From assembly GCF_002265875.1 (NCBI RefSeq), contig NZ_NPFA01000006.1:150-64149 (forward strand): 64,000 bases of DNA, read 5' to 3'. Within the stretch, counting starts at the first letter, position 1; each line of letters begins with the position of its first letter. The notes beneath the pieces were generated by a model. It saw nothing but the letters and a program-made list of their open reading frames with translations. It searched no databases and was not told where the DNA came from. Position numbers and translations under genes: made by a program. Shown here one piece after another: positions 58,778-64,000 of the stretch. This DNA is from Marinococcus halophilus (lineage in GTDB: Bacteria; Bacillota; Bacilli; Bacillales; Marinococcaceae).

Positions 58778-60814
58778 TTACTCTTTGTGCTCTTTGCGGA
58801 GAATACGAGCGTCATTTTTTTCTAAATTACAATGGAAAGCAAGCAATTCATCTGTTAGCAGATCCGTATATCTTCCGTTCAGTTCCGCCTGCGCCGGCAC
58901 CCTGGAGTGATTCAGCAAAAATAAGTACTGCTCTCCGTTTTTAACTCTTTCGGCTGCTTCCACACCCTCAGAAGCCCACGGGACCAAAGGGGAAATATTT
59001 TTTCCCTCTGTGATTGTTGCAATTAAATCATGCAGAGCCTGGGATTCCATATGGGAAGCGATGTACCAGGCCTCGCCTTTACCGAATTGGTTTTTCGTTA
59101 TCACAGGCATGCCGGCGTAAAAATCATTTTCGTAGACCGCTACCACTTCCGCCCCTTCAGAATGAAGCAGATCAAACAAATACCGGCATTCATACGCCCC
59201 TTTCAGCTGGCCGACAGGGAGCGTAACAGCCGCTGTGTTCGTATAAGCTGGCGGCAGTGCGTCGATTTCTTCCACCCATATCCCGAGCACCTTTCGAAGC
59301 GGGCCCGGGTAGCCTCCCAGGTGCACCCGATCCGATTCGTCCGCGACGCCGCTGAAATACGTGGTCACAAAGGTGCCTCCCTGAGCCGTGAAGCTTTCCA
59401 CCCGTTTGGCCCATGCTTCTTTAACCATATACATCATTGGGGCGATGACAATGTCGTAGCCGCTCCAGTCCTGCTCCGGGTGCACTATATCCACCGGAAT
59501 ATGCTGGTCAAAGAAGGCCCGGTAATAGGCATGAACTTCCTGCACATAATCAATCTCCACCGACGGCCCACTGGAAAGTTCAGCCGCCCACCGGGTTTCC
59601 CAGTCATAAAGAATTGCAGCACGGGCGCGGCTCGTGCTGTCTGTCAACACGTCCCCGAGCTTTTGAAGCTCCTCTCCGAGCGCAGCAGACTCCCGAAAGA
59701 CACGTGTATGTTCATGGCCGGCATGCTCAATAACAGCGCCGTGAAACTTTTCAGTCGCTCCAGGCGAACGCCGCAGCTGAAAGAACTGTACTGTATCTGC
59801 CCCGTGGGCCACGGCCTGGTAGCTCCACATCCGCATTACTCCCGGACGTTTTAAAGAATTATACGGCTGCCAGTTTTGCTGGCTCGGGGTCTGCTCCATC
59901 AGCATAAACGGCTGCCCCTGCTTCAAGCCCCGCATCAGGTCATGGGTCATGGCGGTTTCGCTCGGAGGTGTTTCCATCCCGGGATAGTTATCCCAGGACA
60001 CCACATCCAAGTAAGGCGCCCACTGAAAATAATCAATCCCTTCGTATGTTCCCATGAAATTAGTGGTGACCGGAAGATTCGGTGTATAGGTTTTAATCGC
60101 TTCGTATTCCTTATAGTAGCAGGCCAGCAGCTGATCACTCATGAACCGTCGGTAATCCAGCGAAATCCCCTGATTGTCCGTTTCCCCTCTTTCCCGCTCT
60201 TCGCTCAGCGCATTCGGGACCACGATTTCGTCCCACTCATAAAACGTATGGCCCCAGAATGCAGTGTTCCATGCATGGTTGAGGGCATTCAACGTGCCGT
60301 ATTTTTGCTGCAGTCATTCACGAAAGGCCTGTTCACAAAGGCTGCAGTAGCATCGCCCCCCGTATTCATTAGACACATGCCAGGCAAGCACTGCCGGGTG
60401 GCCCTGGTACCGATCCGCCAGAAAGGCAGCCATACGCCCCGCGTATTCCCGGTAGACCGGACTGCTCGGACAAGAATTATGGCGGCCGCCGAATTTTCGT
60501 TTCCGTCCGTAAAAGTCCACCCGCAGTACTTCCGGGTACTTTTTGGCCATCCACGCCGGGTGCGCCCCGGTCCCTGTTGCCAAGCACGTATAAATGCCGG
60601 CTTCATATAAACGGTCAATCAAACGATCCAGCCACTCTGCTTCATAGCTGTGATCATCGACCTGAATTTTTTCCCAGGAAAAGACGTTTAAGGTCACCAC
60701 ATCAATGCCCGCCAGTTGAAACATCCGAATATCTTCCTCTATCGTCTCATCCGGCCACTGTTCCGGATTGTAATCCCCGCCGTACCAGATTTTCGGTAAA
60801 CTTTCATGAATCAT
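58778..60814 (-). pseudogene. GH42 beta-galactosidase interrupted by an in-frame TGA
   Basis: A 678-codon GH42 beta-galactosidase frame (YesZ/GanA-like) cut by TGA at 60314-60316 after residue 166. The frame resumes without shift: the N-terminal part ends AFRE and the next codons read LQQKYGTLNALNHAW, so the TGA replaces the Trp normally found in this family motif (TGG to TGA). The acid/base Glu is in WHVSNEYGG and the zinc cysteines in CYCSLC, in the first part; the nucleophile Glu is in MLMEQTPSQQNW in the second. A TTG at 60292 could restart translation but would lack the acid/base. The gene is followed closely by the rhamnose operon and preceded by the ABC permeases. Confidence 0.85.
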
Positions 60815-60832
60815 CTTAATTCCCCCGTTCGG

Positions 60833-61657
60833 TTATTCTTTTACGGAACCACCAATAATTCCGGAAATAAAGTATCTTTGTAAAAATAAGAAAATAATAA
60901 ATATAGGCAGAATCGAAATAGCGGCTCCCGTCATTAACACCCCGTAGTCAATCGAACGCTGGCCGGCAATTGTAGCGAGAGCCACCGGCAGTGTGTACAT
61001 GTCTTCAGAAATCAAAGCAATCAACGGCCATAAGAAATTGTTCCACTGGTGTGTGAATAAAAAGATGGACACTGCTGCAATGGCCGGTATCATGGTCGGA
61101 AGAGCGATCCGGAAGAAAATATACAACTCGCCCGCCCCATCTACTCTTGATGCTTCAATCAGAGAATCCGGTATCGACTGCATGTTCTGCCGCATAAGGA
61201 AAATCGCAAATGGATAGGCCAGCTGGGGCAGTATAATCGCCGCGTACGTATCGAGCAGGCTAAATGAAGCAAACAGTTCAAACTGCGGAATGACGAGAGC
61301 CTGGTAAGGCACCATCATCGACAGAAGAAAAATGCCGAAAATGAGCTCTTTTCCCTTGAATTGATATTTTGCGAAAGCAAATCCGGCAGCCGCACTGATA
61401 ACTCCGCCAAGTACTGTGTAAACGATCGTAATAAATGCTGAATTAAACAATGCCTGCCATATGTCAATCTGGCTTAATAAGCTTTGAATATTTTCAATCA
61501 AGTGTCCACCCGGAATGAAGTTAGGGGGAATACTCAGTGTCTCTCCCGACGGGTTAGTGGCGCCGACAATCATCCAATAAAACGGCCCTACGGTTAAGAT
61601 GACCCCGAACGTGAGTACAATATAGAAAGCTATTTTTTGCAGTTTCACTTCTGTCAT
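60833..61657 (-). CDS. carbohydrate ABC transporter permease (MalG/YesQ type)
   Basis: A 274-residue inner-membrane permease with six helices and the coupling-helix motif EASRVDGAGELYIFFRIALP near 175-194. It pairs with the next-upstream permease to import a sugar or oligosaccharide. It overlaps that gene by four bases (ATGA). The GH42 gene follows after 18 bases. No ATPase gene is present, so a shared MsmX-type ATPase is likely. Confidence 0.9.
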   Translation of the reverse strand: MTEVKLQKIAFYIVLTFGVILTVGPFYWMIVGATNPSGETLSIPPNFIPGGHLIENIQSLLSQIDIWQALFNSAFITIVYTVLGGVISAAAGFAFAKYQFKGKELIFGIFLLSMMVPYQALVIPQFELFASFSLLDTYAAIILPQLAYPFAIFLMRQNMQSIPDSLIEASRVDGAGELYIFFRIALPTMIPAIAAVSIFLFTHQWNNFLWPLIALISEDMYTLPVALATIAGQRSIDYGVLMTGAAISILPIFIIFLFLQRYFISGIIGGSVKE

Positions 61658-62604
61658 TTTCGTTCACCGCCCAATCTGAACTGCAGGAATGAAAGAATTG
61701 CTATGATAACTACGACTACGTAGGCAATCGCAGAAGCGTATTCAAAGTCAAAATACTCAAACCCGTTTTCATACAAGTACATGGTAATAGTAGTTGTCGC
61801 ATTCACCGGCCCTCCGCCTGTCAGGGTGTACGGCTCGTCAAACAGCTGCAGCGTACCAATTGTAGAAATGATGGCTGCAAATAAAATCACCGGACGAAGC
61901 TGCGGTATAGTAATGGAAAAAAACTGTCGTACCTTTCCTGCGCCATCGATACGTGCCGCTTCGTATAAATCGTTGGAAATATTCTGCAGTCCGGCGAGGA
62001 GAATGATCATGTTGTAGCCGGTCCACCGCCACAGCATCACGAGTACTAACGATACCTTAGCCCAAAACGGATTGTTCAGCCATCCTACGGGTTCAAGTCC
62101 TACCGTCGTCAGCAAGTAGTTGATAAGCCCATAATCCGGATTCAACAGCAGCAGAAAAATTACAGATGCTGCTACCAGGGAAGTAACTGCCGGCGTGAAG
62201 AAAGCCACCCGGAAAAACCCTTTCATTTTCAAAAACGCTGAATTCATCAACACCGCTAAAATAACTGCCAAAAAAATCATAATCGGCACCTGCAGCACAA
62301 GTAACAACAGCGTGTTTCCTAAAGCCTGGTAGAAAATTGGGTCCTGAAATAAACGTACATAGTTGTTCAGGCCGACAAATACGCGCTCCCCGGCCTCCGT
62401 TGTTTGAAAGCTCAGCCAGAATGAAGCAATAATCGGATAAGCCGTAAATATTAAAAACAAAAGCACAGCTGGGAGTAAAAGCACGTATGGAGCTGTTTTT
62501 ACTGTAAACCATGTTCTTTTCACCGGCCTGCCTCCAGGGTCCGGTGAAGACCCTTTCTCCTCCGTTTCTGTCTCCCAGTTCGTTTCTTCGGATGGATAAC
62601 TCAT
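61654..62604 (-). CDS. carbohydrate ABC transporter permease (MalF/YesP type)
   Basis: A 316-residue permease with six helices after a polar N-terminus of about 30 residues. The coupling motif is EAARIDGAGKVRQFFSITIP near 217-236. Partner of the downstream MalG-type permease. AAAGGGGGCGG precedes the ATG, 18 bases after the binding-protein gene. Confidence 0.9.
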   Translation of the reverse strand: MSYPSEETNWETETEEKGSSPDPGGRPVKRTWFTVKTAPYVLLLPAVLLFLIFTAYPIIASFWLSFQTTEAGERVFVGLNNYVRLFQDPIFYQALGNTLLLLVLQVPIMIFLAVILAVLMNSAFLKMKGFFRVAFFTPAVTSLVAASVIFLLLLNPDYGLINYLLTTVGLEPVGWLNNPFWAKVSLVLVMLWRWTGYNMIILLAGLQNISNDLYEAARIDGAGKVRQFFSITIPQLRPVILFAAIISTIGTLQLFDEPYTLTGGGPVNATTTITMYLYENGFEYFDFEYASAIAYVVVVIIAILSFLQFRLGGERK

Positions 62605-62622
62605 ATTTACCGCCCCCTTTGT

Positions 62623-63960
62623 TTATTCTTTCTCTGTCTCTGCCACATCTCTTCCTGTACCTGCCTTCAGCCGTTGTTCAATTCTGTCTACAACGTTTTC
62701 GGGGTCTTCATCGTACAAATACATGGAAACAATCTCTTCGTTAAAAGTGTTGTCGGCTCTAGCATAGTCACTCGTATACGTTACTTCCGGTATTTGTGTA
62801 GCAATATCAGCAAAGTCGGCATAAACTGACTGGCCATCGAAGTATTCCTGGCCTTCCTGAAAAATAGGGGCATCATATGCTTCAGTCAGCGACGGAAACA
62901 GCCCCTGGCTTTCCAATCCATCCAGTTGGGCCTCCAGGTTTGTTGAAACAAACTCACCAAATAAATAAGCTGCTTCTTTCTGGTCGGAAACTTGAGGGAT
63001 TGCATAGCTTGAACCACCGCTGTTTGCTGCACGGACGCCCTGCTCTTTAAACTTTGGAAGTGGGAACATTCCCCATGACCCTGACAGCTCCGGCATCTGG
63101 TCCACCATTGTTCCGTACCACCAGACCGCATTCGGAAGCGTAGCCACTTCACCATTTTTCAGGCCAGCCACCCGGCCATCCCAGTTCGTAACATTCGACA
63201 TAATATCTTTATCTTCAAATTCCTTCATCAAGTCTGCAGCCCGTCTGGTTTCTTCCGATCCAACAGTCAGCTCCCCGTCACTGTTAAAATAAAAGGCATC
63301 CTGTTGATGAATCATAAAGCGGTTTAACGGAACAGACTCGTTCAAGGTCAGGCCGAGCATATCGGCTCCGGTTTCATCTTTAATAGTCTCCCCAGCTTCT
63401 ACGTAATCGCTCCAGGTTTCAATTGACTCTGCCTCTACACCTGCTTCTTCAAAGATATCTTTTCGGTAAAATACGCCCACCGGGCCAACGTCCCTTGGAA
63501 AAGCAATTACATTACCGTCTTCATCTTTGATGGATTCTTCCTTGGTCGGAGTAAAGGAGCCCATATGTTCTTCAAAGCCCGATTCCGAAAGGTTCACAAA
63601 TGTATTCGGAAAATCATTTTGAAATGACGGAAGCCTCTGGTCCTCTACCTGTACCAGGTCCGGAAGCTGCCCGCCCTCCCCAGCTGCAAGGCCTGTAATC
63701 AGCCTTTGATATACCTGATCCGGGCCTTGTTTATTAATGTTCACCTCTATATTCGGGTATTTCTCATTAAAAACAGGCACCATTGTTTCCAAAAAATCTG
63801 CTTCAAGTGCCCAGGCCCATACGGTGATTGAACCTGAAACACTCTCCGGGTCTTCCGGCTTTTGTACTTGGTCTGTGGAAGCTGTATTTCCGCCGCATGC
63901 GGAAAGAATTAATGAACTGCCAAGCAGAAGCGCAGCTGAAGCTTTAAGGATTCTTTTCAT
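62623..63960 (-). CDS. sugar-binding lipoprotein of an ABC importer (YesO-like)
   Basis: A 445-residue family 1 extracellular solute-binding protein. The lipobox is LILSACGG with the lipidated Cys22, followed by an acidic linker and the binding fold starting SGSITVWAWALEADF. It should deliver an oligosaccharide to the two permeases downstream. With the GH42 enzyme and rhamnose genes next to them, galactose- or rhamnose-containing pectin fragments are the likely ligand. AGAAAGGACGGGGGC precedes the ATG. The promoter lies at or beyond the window edge. Confidence 0.9.
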   Translation of the reverse strand: MKRILKASAALLLGSSLILSACGGNTASTDQVQKPEDPESVSGSITVWAWALEADFLETMVPVFNEKYPNIEVNINKQGPDQVYQRLITGLAAGEGGQLPDLVQVEDQRLPSFQNDFPNTFVNLSESGFEEHMGSFTPTKEESIKDEDGNVIAFPRDVGPVGVFYRKDIFEEAGVEAESIETWSDYVEAGETIKDETGADMLGLTLNESVPLNRFMIHQQDAFYFNSDGELTVGSEETRRAADLMKEFEDKDIMSNVTNWDGRVAGLKNGEVATLPNAVWWYGTMVDQMPELSGSWGMFPLPKFKEQGVRAANSGGSSYAIPQVSDQKEAAYLFGEFVSTNLEAQLDGLESQGLFPSLTEAYDAPIFQEGQEYFDGQSVYADFADIATQIPEVTYTSDYARADNTFNEEIVSMYLYDEDPENVVDRIEQRLKAGTGRDVAETEKE

Positions 63961-64000
63961 ATATGCCCCCGTCCTTTCTGTTTTGGACTGTTTTATTTAT

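Noticed and set aside
60314-60316. TGA recoded as Trp in this organism
   Set aside because: Many intact genes in the window end at TGA, so the broken GH42 gene is a nonsense mutation or sequencing error.
1-64000. CRISPR arrays, tRNA/rRNA genes, intact transposases, prophage genes
   Set aside because: None seen on either strand. No regularly spaced repeats, transposase frames or structural RNA signatures were found by reading.

Overview
The window looks like chromosome from a Gram-positive member of the Bacillaceae, possibly a haloalkaliphile. Pointers are strong AGGAGG ribosome sites with frequent GTG and TTG starts, a SacT/RAT sucrose operon, a ykkC (guanidine-I) riboswitch, Rex-type operators, an LPXTG wall protein, a RhaEW fusion aldolase-dehydrogenase, and many acidic proteins and cation symporters. 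Genus is inferred, not proven. No rRNA, tRNA, intact insertion sequence, prophage or CRISPR array is visible.

Layout. 1-3.6 kb is a visibly AT-rich block: the start of a semialdehyde dehydrogenase, an omega-amino acid aminotransferase and a divergent PucR regulator, together suggesting beta-alanine-type catabolism. 3.7-12.9 kb holds single-gene units: oxidoreductases, hemolysin III, a methionine-synthase-like protein, a TSUP exporter, a uracil-DNA-glycosylase-like protein and an acetyltransferase. 12.9-21.4 kb is one five-gene operon behind a guanidine-I riboswitch: two DUF1989 proteins, a biotin-dependent 'urea' carboxylase, allophanate hydrolase and a YjiH-type membrane protein. It is best read as a guanidine-degradation operon, not a urea one. 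21.5-24.2 kb carries small proteins, a doxX gene flanked by two Rex-like operators, and a compact locus with the layout of an Fst/par type I toxin-antitoxin system.

24.4-29.8 kb has an old-yellow-enzyme gene, then a permease, an amidohydrolase and an unusual acetamidase/formamidase-family protein with a signal peptide and an LPXTG anchor. 30-34.9 kb has a CoA-transferase with a LytTR regulator, a DUF2817 peptidase-like protein and a second glycosylase paralogue. 35-39 kb is the sucrose operon sacT-(RAT/terminator)-sacP-sacA. 39-53.7 kb is mixed metabolism and transport: glycerol dehydrogenase, an alanine symporter, FdhD with a MOSC protein, exporters, an alcohol dehydrogenase and others. 53.7-64 kb is a rhamnose and rhamnogalacturonan-type sugar locus: an ABC importer, a GH42 beta-galactosidase broken by one TGA codon, RhaEW, rhamnose isomerase and rhamnulokinase.

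Most interesting points: the Fst-like toxin-antitoxin locus at 23.03-23.32 kb, whose toxin frame has ATA where a start codon should be; the guanidine operon with a candidate transporter and an upstream palindrome; the Rex-like sites around doxX; the wall-anchored amidase; and two glycosylase paralogues that lack the iron-sulfur cysteines of family 4.
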